64,000 nt of DNA from Chrysemys picta bellii (lineage: Eukaryota > Chordata > Testudines > Emydidae). This document shows positions 31,574 through 42,825 of the stretch, one piece after another (positions within the stretch are counted from its first letter, which is position 1; each line of letters starts with the position of its first letter). Location: the NCBI RefSeq assembly GCF_011386835.1, contig NC_088796.1, positions 26,987,011 through 27,051,010 on the forward strand, read 5' to 3'. Made by a program: the position numbers and the translations under genes. The notes under the pieces are model-generated. The model saw nothing but the letters and a program-made list of their open reading frames with translations. It searched no databases and was not told the DNA's origin.

Positions 31574-31611
31574 CCGAAGAAGTGGGCTGTAGTCCACGAA
31601 AGCTTATGCTC
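31574..31611 (+). ncRNA. Hammerhead-ribozyme-like motif in Penelope 3' region
   Basis: Core CCGAAGA (consensus CUGANGA, with U4 changed to C), a 6 bp stem II GTGGGC-TGTA-GTCCAC, then GAAA, a tiny stem III GC-TTAT-GC and TC at the cleavage position. Penelope-like elements are known to carry such minimal hammerheads. The U4 change probably lowers or removes activity. Confidence 0.55.
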
Positions 31612-31675
31612 TAATAAATTTGTTAGTCTCTAAGGTGCCACAAGTACTCCTGTTCTTCTTTTTATTTAAATACTA

Positions 31676-32929
31676 GGCCACCAAATTCTTACCACCAAAA
31701 GCACTAGTGGTTATTGGGGGGGGATTGCATTTTTTTTTTTTAATCTGAGAGAAGTATGTAACAGGTGAGTTATAAGAAAGCCAATGACAAGATGTGGTTC
31801 TCCAAACCATAGGCACAAGGTAATAATTCACTTCTTTTCTTCATATCCCTCCACTCACTTACGTACTTACTTAAATCTTTTGCATCAAGATTCAAACTCC
31901 TCATTCGCTCATATTAACATCTCTTGCTCAGTATCTCCTCCTAGTATATCTTTCTCTCTCTGCCTATAAACTTCTCCCAAGTCTCTAGCCTAACCACATC
32001 TTTTATTTTCTCCACTTATCTTCCACTGTAATGCCCTCAGGCCTTTCTTTGCTTGCCAAGCAACCTTCCTCACCATGCTCAAACTCCTTCTTAGTACAGA
32101 TTTCTTTTATGAGGACTTTCAAAGATAACTTCAAGTACTGTGTCCACGTGTAAAATTCAATTCCATGTATACTTGTCCTTCAGTGGATGTTTTATGCTGG
32201 AATAGGTTTGTATGTAGATTATGTTAGGACTGTCCTGTGCAATTTAGACTAAGCTGCGGGGGGAGGGGGAGAGGAGGAGGAAGAAAGCATTCCGCTCCAT
32301 TCACCCATTTTAAAAACCACAAAACATCGCTGTGCATACAGCTGGCATTCAAATTGTCTCAATTCGCTGGCAGAAGTAAATAAGCAGATGTAATTTCTTA
32401 ACCAGTGTTTCTTTGCAACTGTATGTCAACCCCCTAAAGGTCAAAACTATCTAAATTTTTAGCTGTATAAGTGGACAATGTATTATTTTAGGACGTGTGG
32501 GTTGAGGGTTTTACAAAGTGATCTTTTCAGTGTTTAGCAGCATCTCTGGAACAAACTTTGTTTAATGAATGACTTTGTATTCATGTTTAATAATTAGCCT
32601 CTGTCAATTTTTGCTCATAAGGAGGAAGATGGGCAAAGTTTACCCCCCAACACCCACCCAGTCCCTTCTGCACAGACACATTCTTTTTCTCCTCAATGCT
32701 GGAAAAGTTTGAAAACAGAAGACTGAACACACCTGTGAACAGCATGGTTGCAGTACAGTAAGTGGCCTTATTATACTGAACAACCATAAAAATTAGACGA
32801 GAAAGACCTAAGCACATAATCCAACCAGTCCATTTCCCTGCTAATCCAAAATAGTTCCCTACAATCCATTTACTAGTATTTTGTCCAGAATACTTTTAAA
32901 AGTCCGAAGGGACAGGATTTCAATTCTCA
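31676..32929. other. Upstream region, no gene recognised
   Basis: AT-rich DNA with a purine-rich stretch near 32260-32285. I see no conserved frame or classified repeat. Confidence 0.5.
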
Positions 32930-32937
32930 TCTTAGGA

Positions 32938-33590
32938 CAGTATTTCCCAAACCACAGGTCCCAGGAAGGTTCTAAATGGGTGGCAGATCTAGGATGGAGG
33001 GGAGACCTGGGAAGGTGTGAGGTTGGAGGTGGAGAGTAAGCCCACCCCCCATTCATCCCACAGCAGTAGCTCCTGTCCCCACAGGTCTGGGACAGATCCC
33101 TACTCCAGGCATTCCAACCAGGCACACAGGATCTCATAGCACAAGTGGCCAGGCCAAACCAGAGTAGCACTGGGACACCGTCTGCCAGGTCGCAATACCA
33201 CTCACCCAAATTTGGCCCAGCCACCCCTCCATCATGACAGAGGCCAGGCCAAACCTGAGTGGTGTGGTGACTCTATGTACCAGATCACAACGCCTGGAGC
33301 AGACATCTAGGCACAATCCCTCGGGACAGGAGCTGCCACTGAGGGTGGGGGGGATCACTCTCCAAACATCCCTTCCCTCCGCACTAGGTCAGGATTAGGT
33401 TGTGGTGCCAAGGCAGAAGTGCTGCTGCAGGTGGTCAAATGCCCCATAAGTGGGGCAAGGAGGAGTTGGCAGAGGATGACACTGACCTATGATTCCCTCT
33501 TCCCCTTCTCCCCGCCGAGTTTGGACACTGTGTGGGTTTAAAAAAAAATGCAGTTGGGTGGGTCGCCTTAGTAAAAATTGGGGAATGCTG
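32938..33590. mobile_element. hAT-type nonautonomous element, 653 bp
   Basis: The left end CAGTATTTCCCAAACC and right end GGGGAATGCTG are inverted repeats. The flanks TCTTAGGA (32930-32937) and CCTTAGGA (33591-33598) are an 8 bp duplication with one mismatch. The interior is GC-rich with tandem-like copies of the CAGGCCAAACC word and no transposase. Confidence 0.82.
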
Positions 33591-33924
33591 CCTTAGGATC
33601 CAATTCCACAGCCAAGCACAGGTTACCGTCAGGGAGGTTTTCAAGACAATTTTTTCCCTAATTTCATTTTATTAGTTCTAGTAATATCTCTGTATACCAA
33701 ACAATCTTCTGCTCCACTGGGCATTTACAAAATTTGACTATGTATAGCTATGTGTCCCGCTCAACCCTGAAATTTAACCAAGCTATATTTAAGCTCTTTT
33801 AAACAGACTCATCCTCACAACTCAATCCTGTTAGACCCCCAGTCATTTTAGTTGTTCTTTTCCTAACACCCTCCAATTTATCAATATCTTTTTCATAGTG
33901 CAGTGACCAGAACTAAATGAAATA

Positions 33925-34083
33925 CAGTAGACTCCTGTTTATCCAAACAGCCTTTAGGACATGCAAAACTTTTGGATAACTAGGTGTTCAGATAAACAGA
34001 AGCGCTATTAACTAACATAGGGCTACCTGGGGGACACACTGCATTCAGATAACTAGGAGTTTTAGATTACTGGAAGAGGGCTG
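33925..34083. mobile_element. Tigger-like MITE, 159 bp
   Basis: The left end CAGTAGACTCCTGTTTATCC after TA and the right end GGAAGAGGGCTG before TA fit a pogo/Tigger-type mariner derivative. The interior repeats GATAACTAGG. The right end is more degraded. Confidence 0.6.
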
Positions 34084-34394
34084 TATAGAAAAGGACTATC
34101 AGCTCCTTTCTTAATTTTACAATACCAAGGCTTAGGGGAAAAGATCCAGTGGGATAAGGGACTAGGAGGATTCCAATGCTGAGATTTTGGTGAGGAAGAG
34201 AGAAAGATGCCATCTAAGGATGTTACAATGCTACAAAATTAAGCCTCTCCAAACCCATAGGAGGTACATAAACAACACACCCCTTTTATACATGGTTAAT
34301 TGTGGTACAGAAATGGTGACATGTCCAAGGTCAGACAAGTCAGTGTTGGTCAGAAACAGAATCGAGTGTCAGAAAGGAGAGGAAGATGGTCCTG

Positions 34395-34575
34395 TGTTTA
34401 GGTCATTGAATTCTCTTTCTGTGTGGCCTTAGTTAAGTCATTTAGCCTCTCTGTGCCTCAGTTCTCCATCTGTAAAATGGGGATAATAGCACTGCTCTAC
34501 CTCACAGAGTTGCGAAGACAAATAAAGTAAAGATTGTGAGGTGCCTGGATACTATGGTGATATATCATTAGCTGT
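34395..34575 (+). mobile_element. MIR-type SINE
   Basis: Contains TAAGTCATTTAGCCTCTCTG, TGCCTCAGTTCTCCATCTGT, AAAATGGGGATAATAGCACT and ACCTCACAGAGTTGCGAAGA, the MIR core and 3' part. A decayed second half in reverse orientation may lie at 34300-34370 and another at about 40295-40375. Confidence 0.85.
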
Positions 34576-34682
34576 AAGAATGAGATGGCTCATATTCATT
34601 TACCAGGATTCATTTTTGGTATAACCAAGCCAAACTAATTGGGGATCAAACCCATGTGTGCTCAACTCTGATATTAGCCTAC

Positions 34683-34965
34683 GGGCCGCTCTAACACTAG
34701 GAGCTAACATCAGCATAGCTATGTTTCTCAGGGGATTTTCTGAAAAATCCACACCAAAGACATAGCTGTACCAGCCTAACCCCGATGTAGACAGCACTAC
34801 ATTGATAGAAGAGTTCTTCTGTTGTCATAGCTACCGCCTCTCAGGGAGGTGGATTACCTACACCAACCGGAAAATGCCTCCTGTTGGCATCAGTAGTGTC
34901 CGCACTGAAGCGCCAGAGCAATGCTGCAGCTGTGCTGCTGTAGAGTTTCAAGTGTAGAAAAGCCC
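34683..34965. mobile_element. Harbinger-like MITE, 283 bp
   Basis: The left end GGGCCGCTCTAACACTAGGA and right end AAGTGTAGAAAAGCCC are inverted forms of the GGGCTTGTCTACACT terminus shared with the PIF/Harbinger element at 41860. No coding capacity. TSD not clear. Confidence 0.6.
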
Positions 34966-37219
34966 TTAGTTAGGCATGCCCAATGCTGAAAACCTATGTT
35001 TAGACAATGACATCACTTTCCAGTCTACTATAGGCCCAGAACTTCAACTTCAAAGATCCCAAAGACAAATGGAAAATTTCAGTAGTTCTAGGAGGTCAAT
35101 GCTGCATCACAGGATTTCATGTTTACTGTGTCTCAGTGCCTTCAGATCACATTTGTTCATATTATTTTGTACGTAGAAAGATATTTTAACTACTTCTGTG
35201 CAAACTCAACTTAGCACACGACCCATATTTTTTCAAGTATGCATGAAAAAAACTGCACATGCACTTTTGGGAACAAAATGCCTCAGCTGTATTGATATGC
35301 ATACCCAACTCACAGCTGTGCATATACAAATAGTTGAGTTACCTGATCATTGGGCATTTGTTTATTTTGTAAAAATAAAAATGAAAAAATAAAAAAAATG
35401 CAAAAACTTAAGTTTGGCCTTCAAACTAGTTGACGGTTTCCTTTCAGTTAGCAGCACTGAAACAGTAAGAAACGCAGCATGGGCCATCTCCAGACCTCAC
35501 CAGAATGAGTGGGAGTTTTGCCACCAAAGTCAATGAGATCAAGATTTGGTCATTTATACAACTATATCATATGAACCCATCTGTTTTACTACGGCAATGG
35601 CTGGAGTTCTGACATAGCTCAGTACTATGACAACAGTGTGTTTATGCCTTGGAGGAAACAGTCTTGTCCCTTATGTACTGTTGCTACAAGCAGGTGCAAG
35701 AGTCTCATTTACTGAACTGTCCTGCTGGGCAAAGTTACAAAACAACATTTTAGCAGAGGCATACTAGAAGTTCAAATAAAACGAGACAATCCTAAATCAT
35801 TTCTCAAAACAGTTTGCTTCCATTTCTAAGTCAGTGAGACACTAAAACAACGAACAAAAGAAACATGCATATATATGCAGAGTATTAAAAGCATATTTTA
35901 TTAAATATAATCTGTTACACAAAAAGAGTAGACTCATTGGCTCTTGCCTATTCTTCAGTGAACTATAAAATGTACTACTAGAAGAGTCACATACTGTAAT
36001 TAAATGTCATTAGTCAGGGAAAAAAATCCCATTTTATAGGTTTCTTTTTTAGCTATAAAGTTACAAAATACATGAAGTAATTTTGAAACAGAAAGTTCTT
36101 TTGTCTTTTGATAAAAGCTGCCTCCAGTCTCCTAAAGCAAATTCACGTGAGAGTTAAAAGGTTCTTCATTATCAGACTGGAATACAGTTGTTTTAAATGA
36201 GCCATACAGCAGCTGTATTCTTAAATCTCCATAGGACAATGCAAGCTTTAGCTTATCAGTTATACAATATACATTCACTAGAACTCAGTATCTTATCAGT
36301 TTGTTAAATTAAAGCAAATTTTTGCCTGAGTCTTCTCTGAATGTGCCAGTAGTGACACTGGCTTTAAGTATAAGTGATCTTTACTGGCATAGAGTAGATT
36401 CATTTTCAAGAGTTTTCAGAAACAGATCTTCTACTTTTAAACTACTCTTAAACAACAGCATAAGTGTGTATGCCCAAAGGCATATTCCTGCACTCTCTAA
36501 AATGAAGCCATTTCTAGGGTACAAATGAAGCAGCCACTCTTGCAGTATACAAATGTCCAAGTTGTGAAAAGAGCTAAGATCTTCTCTATTAATGGCTTTT
36601 ATTCCACCTACCTAGACAGACTCTCACTGTAGCCTTCTCAAACACTACATTAATGAAGATATCCTGAAATGCATACAAAGATTTTACATGTAGAAGGTTC
36701 AGTTATTTGCCTGCATACCATAATTGACAGAAAAGGTAGACCAATTCTGATAAGCAGCATGGGTGAAGTTATTACACCAACATTAGGATGTGATCTTGAA
36801 CCACTTAAGTCAATGGGAGCTGGTCCGTACTAAACAGGGACCATCCTCAAAAGAGCCATTAATAGTTTAACAAACAGTTGACTAGAGAGGACCAACTTAT
36901 ACAGATGTTTTTGATGCATTCAACACAGCCATCTGTAGGGAGTGCTAGGTAATACGTCAGAGAGAGAAAGGAGTGAATACAGTACACCTAGTAAAACATT
37001 TATGATAAATTTATATTACACTTTGTGAATGTGTATCCTGCTATGAGGGAACAGGTTTATGAATTTCATTTTCTCAGCTTGTCACAAGACCTTTAAACAC
37101 GTGCACTGATTACTTGTCAATATGACACAAACATACACATCTGGTTCCACTAAAAAGTAACTTTCACATAAAATATTTTGGTTGACGTCTATTCCCCCTT
37201 CCTTTCTGCTATGTTTTAA
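34966..37219. other. Upstream region, no gene recognised
   Basis: 2.25 kb of AT-rich DNA with at most weak matches to ancient dispersed repeats (about 35500-35560 and 36780-36820). No conserved open frame. Confidence 0.5.
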
Positions 37220-37221
37220 TA

Positions 37222-38201
37222 CAGTAACTCCTCACTTAAAGTCATCCCGGTTGTCGTTTCGTGGTTACGTTGCTGATCAATTAGAGAACATGCTCGTTCA
37301 AAGTTGCGCAATGCTCCATTATAATGTCATTTGGCAGCCGCCTGATTTGTCCACTGCTTGCAGGAACAGCAACCCCTTGGAGCTAGCTGGTGGGGGCTTA
37401 GAATCAGGGTGGACTGGCAGCCCCCTATCAGCTCCCCGTTCCCCTAAGCTCCCTGTGCAGCAGCTGCCCAGCAGGCTATCAATTGCCAGCAGTTCAGCTG
37501 TCCCTCCCCCCGCTACCATGTGCTGCTCCTGCCCTCTGCCTTGGAGCTGCTCTCCGGAGCCTCCTGCTTGCTCTGCAGGGGCGGGGAGGAGGGGGGGAAG
37601 AGAGGGGCTAATGTCAGGGTGTCCCCCTCCCCCCCTTCTCCTACACCCCGCTCACCCCATTTCCAAAGAGCAGAGTGGGGACATGACAGGGATCAGGACG
37701 GAGGGAGCGTGCTGGCAGAAGCTGCTGTCTTAACTTGCTGATCTATTTAAAAAGGCAGTGTACTTAGAGTGGGGTCAGGGTACTTAAAGGGGCAATGCAC
37801 ATCTCTCTCTCACACACACAGTGTGTCTCTGTCTGCCATACTGTCTCCCCTTCCTCCATTCATGCTGCCTTGTAGAGTATGAGGCTACATTAACAATGTG
37901 TTAACCCTTGAGGGCTCAGCCGATTGCTAGTTCATCATTTAGCAGTAAGGCATCCCCTGGGAAATATCCCACCCTGTGACTTCACCACCTCAACCAAGCT
38001 TCACAATCATCATCGCTGTGTACCAGTATTCAATTGTTTGTTTACAACTTATAGTGTGTGTGTGTATATATCTCTCTCCCTAGAACCTAACCCACCCCAT
38101 TCACATTAATTCTTATGGGGAAATTGGATTCACTTAACATCGTTTCGCTTAAAGTCACATTTTTCAGGAACATAGCTACAATATTAAGCGGGGAGTTACT
38201 G
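37222..38201. mobile_element. Tigger-like DNA transposon derivative, 980 bp
   Basis: Perfect-looking ends CAGTAACTCCTCACTTAA and TTAAGCGGGGAGTTACTG lie between TA dinucleotides (37220-37221 and 38202-38203). Subterminal words such as TTCGCTTAAAGTCACATTTT and CTTAAAGTCATCCCGGTTG match across the two arms. The interior is a GC-rich filler followed by microsatellite-like CTCT/ACAC stretches; no transposase frame is present. Confidence 0.85.
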
Positions 38202-38489
38202 TATTTGAACTTGCTGATTAATTCCTGCATGTCCCAATGAGTTAGCATGTGTACCTAATGAGTCGCTTTCTGAAACAAAAACATTTATTTGCTTAGATAA
38301 TTGAGGCATAAAACTCAAGTTTTGTTCAAATGTAGCAGTTCAATGATGCTCCATTAAGGAAAAAAAAGATCAAATGTAGAGTTCCAAATCTCTCTCTATG
38401 ACAATTTACTTCAGAGTAAGTGTTTGGAAAAGACTTGGAAAACAAAGGAAACTATACAAGTTGCAACTCCCTGGCATATTTTCTGCTGG

Positions 38490-38541
38490 AGGTCAGACTA
38501 GATTATCACAATGGTCCCTTCTGCCCTTGAAATCTCTATAT
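38490..38541 (+). mobile_element. CR1-type 3' tail fragment
   Basis: GGAGGTCAGACTAGATTATC then ACAATGGTCCCTTCTGCCC and a decayed ATCTCTATA end, the usual CR1 3' terminus; the rest is truncated or unrecognisable. Confidence 0.65.
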
Positions 38542-40432
38542 TAGGGTACAAAGCTTACATTTTTTAAATGTTTAGTTACTCAACTAACTAAAATTGTGTC
38601 TGCCATAAGCAGATAATGAGGAACAGTGAAAATATACACACAAATCTTGGGGAAAGCTTTTTCTGATTACAGGAAGATGCCATGAGGCCATGAAACTGTT
38701 GAAGGACAGGTATCAAATGCTGTATGGGAAATCTGTTCTACAGTGACTTATGAAACCTGTGAAAGTTATTGGAGATTTTTTTCTTTCCCCTAAGGTTTAG
38801 GTGTCACCATCGAGACAGCCAACTGAAAGTGGAAAAGATTGCTGGGGAAAGTGATTGAATAGGGTGGTAGTGAAAAATCTAAAGGATAATGAAGATTCAT
38901 ATAGTGTTTGATCCTGAGCAGTACTGAGCATCCATAACTCCCAATTCAGCCAAAGGGAATCACAGGCACTGTGTAGGGTCAGGCCCTTGAGGCCAATAAA
39001 GATAGATTTGAGGCCTGGTGATGGGCAGGAGGGAATGAAACAAATGCTCTCTTTTTTATGTAAGCGGAGTTGCATGTTTTTGAAAATAAAGGAATTAATT
39101 AGTTGCAAAAGGAAGAGAACACTCCAAGCTCCAGAGAAAAGATGTACGTATCATAATACATATCCTAGTATTGCAGGATGCACAGACAAAAAGCTTCCAA
39201 AAGTTCCCCCTAATTACAAATCCTTGCCAGAAGTACACATTTCTGGGAAACAAAACACATTGCCAATACAGCTGACAGTAAAGATAATAGTAACAGAAAC
39301 AGAAAATTAACTTGCTTCCTTTAAGAATAGGCTTTGCTGACCTTCCTGCATTCTGTCCTTGGCTTTCAAACTAATTGATGCGATACAGAATTAAAGTAAA
39401 ATTAATGGACATGCCAATGTTTTTCTTGGCTTTTCTTCAATGGACTACATTCTTTTCCAAAGAAATTCCCAAACTTAAGGCACAAATCTCCCTTTAGTCA
39501 TCTAAAATGTAGGCTTTCCTTCTGTGTTTTGTATTATGGCAGTATTCCAGAGTATAAAAAAAAGAGAGTGGGACATAAAGGACTAAGTGAACAGTTTCTG
39601 AAGAAAAATGAATCCCCATTGGGGAATTTGGTTTCCACCGAGTTCCATGGAATCAATTCAGGGACTGGACTGTTAATCTTTTCTGAAGGCAGACAGAATA
39701 ATAGAATGAAACAATTCTGATCGTAACTTATGCATGCACATGTGCCTTAGTAATCTGCAAAGATGAAAATGGATTTCCTAGTAAAGGCAGGAAAGAGTAC
39801 AGGACAGTTTGCTCAAATATTGTACTAAAATAAGTAGGAGTGCGCTCAGGCAGCTCTTTGAAGACTTTGCAGCAAACGCTTCTTGTACATACACATGCCA
39901 AGCACAAGGAGCTTGGAAGGGATGAGAGAAGTTCCACAGCAGTTTCCTCCAGCTGCAGAGGTGGAGTATAGAGTCTTTCAGTGGTTGGAACTGCAGCATA
40001 TGGAACTGCCTGATTGCTCCTGTGACCAGTGACCTGAGAATGGAGCAGAATTAACTCATGTGAAGAACTGAGACTTTCATAAAACCATTTTGCGAGTGAT
40101 TTGTCATGAATATTATTTATTGATGGACCCACTTCAAATGAATGACAATCTAGTCTTGCCCATAGAACCATTCTGCAGGTGGGATGTCCTTTATTTTGAG
40201 ACGCACATTCTGCCAGGACAAGAATTTTATGGCAATTTCACAAGTGTTTGTGGTGGCTTAAGTCTGCTTCCACTAAAGTCAACATTTGAACCATTATACA
40301 CACGGGAAAACTAAAGCTCTGAGAGTGACTTAACCTAAGTCACCATGTTTGTGAGAGCCAGGAACACAACTCTAAGCTCTAATGATCAAAGTGGAAGCGC
40401 CATGTGTTTTTTCAGTTATGAAGTGTTTGATA
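38542..40432. other. Upstream region, no gene recognised
   Basis: 1.9 kb. A 147-codon minus-strand open frame at 39728-40171 has no recognisable domain and is treated as chance. A weak reverse MIR may lie at 40295-40375. Confidence 0.5.
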
Positions 40433-40440
40433 TTTTAGAC

Positions 40441-40862
40441 CAGTGGTCCCCAAACTGTGGGGCATGCCCTCCTCGGGGGGCGTGAAGGAACATTTGGGGT
40501 GTGTGCAGCAGGGCCCGTGCCAGCCCCCACAGGGGGAGGGGAGGGAGTGCCACCCGCCCACCTCCAGCCCCAGCCCCAGTTCCACTCTGGCTCCTGCTCA
40601 GCTCTGCCCCAACTCCTCCCCCATCCCCAGGCCAGCTCCGCCTCTAGCCCCAACTCCTCTCCCATCCCCAGCTCTGCCTCTAGCCCCAACTCCTCCCCCA
40701 TCCCCAGCTCCGCCTCTAGCCCCAATTCCTCCCCCATCCCCAGCTCCACCTTCAGCCCAAACTCCTCCGCTGAGCCAACTGTGCAACAACGGAAGGGGGG
40801 GCGCAGACAGAGTCAATTACTGGTAAGGGGGGGATGCGACAAGAAAAGTTTGGGCACCATTG
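40441..40862. mobile_element. hAT-type nonautonomous element with internal minisatellite
   Basis: Ends CAGTGGTCCCCAAACTGTGG and AAAGTTTGGGCACCATTG are inverted repeats. TTTTAGAC (40433-40440) and TTTCAGAC (40863-40870) form an 8 bp duplication with one mismatch. The core is a C-rich tandem array. Confidence 0.85.
40635..40776 (+). repeat. 36 bp minisatellite inside the hAT element
   Basis: Three full 36-base units begin at 40635, 40671 and 40707, followed by a degraded fourth. Each starts GCTCYGCCTCTAGCCCCAA and continues with CTCCTCYCCCATCCCCA. Units differ at one to three sites. It gives long chance open frames on both strands. Confidence 0.9.
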
Positions 40863-41008
40863 TTTCAGACTATATTTTCCTCTATTTCCAATTTCTCTTT
40901 CCTTCATGCTATTTCCTGTGAATTTGGATCAATTAAAACTAAATTGTCACCTGATTAATATGGGAGATAGAAAAGAATTGCTCTTAAGAACTATGTTGTT
41001 TGCAATAT

Positions 41009-41510
41009 TGTTGTAGCTATGTTGGTGCCAGGATACAAGAGGGAAGGTGAGTGAAAGGTGGGCGAGGTAATCTGTTTTATTGGACCAACTTCTGTTGGTG
41101 AGAAAGACAAACTTTTGAGCTCCACAGAGCTCTTCTTCAGATCAAGTCTGACTATCTGGGAAAGGTAATTAAGAGTGTCATAGTTAAATACAAGGTGGAA
41201 TAGATAGTTAAGCATAAGTTATCAAGTTGTAAGAAGCCATTCAAAATGAACTGTGCAATTAATACCTCTGCAGTCATAGGACAAAGGAGAGTTAGTGGGT
41301 TACAGATTGTCTCTATTGAGTCCAGGATTTTTAGTGTCTAGCAGAGTTATGAATAGGCTCATCTTTAAAAGATGTTGTGCCAGTTTCCTTTGAGGACAAG
41401 GACTGAGAGGTCACACATGGAACAATCCTTTTGTGAAAGACGTTCACCCACAGGTGATAAGGTGATTGTGTTTATCACTTTTCTTTGAGAGTTCATTCAA
41501 GAATGAATAG
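41009..41510 (-). mobile_element. Penelope-like element fragment (second family)
   Basis: The left part GTTGTAGCTATGTTGGTGCC then TTTTATTGGACCAACTTCTG is the reverse complement of a Penelope 3' region. To the right, minus-strand words such as GACACTAAAAATCCTGGACT encode a decayed polyprotein end with stops. A hammerhead-like core lies at 41104-41140. The edges are approximate. Confidence 0.7.
41104..41140 (-). ncRNA. Hammerhead-ribozyme-like motif, Penelope second family
   Basis: Minus strand: CTGAAGA, then stem II GAGCTC-TGTG-GAGCTC, then AAAA where GAAA is expected, then GTTTGTCT. The CUGANGA core and stem are intact, while G12 is changed to A, so this copy is probably inactive. Confidence 0.45.
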
Positions 41511-42259
41511 CACAAAGCATTTCACATAGGTGAGAGCAGTTTGGGGTCTTGTTGATTCATATAGAAAATCCCCTTCCATGCTCTCTACCCATCCATCTGT
41601 CCTTAAGGTGCGACCTTCACAAAGCAGGAGAAAGCATTTAACACATTCTGGTCAATAGAGCAAAACAAACATGGACTAAGAAACTTTTATTGTGCCTATT
41701 TTCCTTCAGAAATAATTCCTGTCTGCAGGAAAAACAGGAACCAAAAGAGCTTAATCAAACTGTTGAATACAGTCCTGAAGGCACTTGGGATGAAAACATG
41801 AGATTATGGCATGAGATTCCCCTAATCCATGTGTGTGCAACAACAGGACAGGAAACTTAGGTCCTGTCTACACTGGCAAGTTTCTGCGCAGTAAAGCAGC
41901 TTTCTGCGCTGTAACTCCTGAGGTGTAAACACTGCCAAGCCACTTAGTGCACAGAAACAGCGCAGTTGTAGCCCTTTAAAAAAACCACCCCGATGAGAGG
42001 CGTATAGCTTTCTGTGCCGGAGCTACTGCATTGCAGTGCCAATGCAGACACTGTGGTCAATTACAGCGCTGAGATTGGCCTCCAGGTGGTGTCCCACAAT
42101 GCCTGTTCTCGCCTCTCTGGTCATCGGTTTGAACTCTACTGCCCTGCCCTCAAGTGACCAACCGTCACCCCCACCCCGTAAATTCCTTTGGAATTTCGAA
42201 AGTCCCCTTCCTGTTTGCTCGGTGACATGTGCAGTGATCGCAGCACATCTTTCCAGGTA

Positions 42260-42825
42260 GCCAGGCCTGCTCCATGCACCAGGCGATCCCCCACTTGGAG
42301 CAATGCCAAGCTGCTGGACCTCATCAGCATTTGGAGAGGGGAAGCTGTCCAGTCCCAGCTGTGCTCCAACTACGGGAATTATGATACCTATGGACAGATT
42401 TCATGATGCATGACAGAAAGGGGCCATGACCGGGACACACTGCAGTGCAAGGTCAAAGTGAAGGAGCTGTGGAATGCCTACCACAAGGCGCAGGAGGCAA
42501 ACCACTGCCCCGGTGCTGCACCCATGAGCTGCCAGTTGTACAAAGAGCTGGACGTGATACTCGGCAGCAACCCCACCTCCACTGCGAAGACCACTGTGGA
42601 TACTTTGGTGGCTCTGATGCCAGTCGAAAGTGGACTGAGCCAGGAGGAGGAAATCTTGGACAAGGATGCGGAGGGGGGGACCCAGAGGCAGAGGATGCCT
42701 CGGAGGCCAGAGATGCATGCAGCCAGGAGCTCATTTTTACCCTGGAGGAGGCTAGCCAGTCACAGCTGTTGGATGTTGGCGAAGCACAAACAGGAGAGGA
42801 GGCCCCTGGTAAGAGGATCTGATTT
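42260..42825 (+). pseudogene. Myb/SANT-like DNA-binding protein of PIF/Harbinger, degraded
   Basis: A trihelix/Myb-like reading frame, with WSNAKLLDLISIW then MTERGHDRDTLQCKVKVKEL and NAYHKAQEAN. In Harbinger elements this partner binds the terminal repeats and helps the transposase. One in-frame TGA at 42407-42409 separates the two helical parts, and a frameshift at the G-run near 42673 moves the acidic tail (TLEEASQSQLLDVGEAQTGE) into another frame. The start is not clear. Non-functional in this copy. Confidence 0.8.

Larger units (their letters stand above)
30548..31663 (+). mobile_element. Penelope-like element (Neptune-type), 5'-truncated, 12 bp duplication
   Basis: Perfect 12 bp target duplications ATTTAAATACTA lie at 30536-30547 and 31664-31675. 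Inside are the C-terminal part of the Penelope polyprotein with a GIY-YIG endonuclease (30589-31374) and a 3' region with a hammerhead-like core. It ends GTGCCACAAGTACTCCTG followed by a T-rich tail. The 5' truncation removed the reverse transcriptase. Penelope-like retroelements are known to pair RT with GIY-YIG. Confidence 0.88.

Noticed and set aside
37182..37741. 183-codon plus-strand frame
   Set aside because: It spans the left end and GC-rich filler of the Tigger-like element and has no transposase motif.
39728..40171. 147-codon minus-strand frame
   Set aside because: No recognisable domain, no conserved neighbours and overlapping frames on both strands; most likely chance.
40435..40921. 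Repetitive proline-rich and glutamate/glycine-rich open frames
   Set aside because: Products of the 36 bp minisatellite read in several frames.
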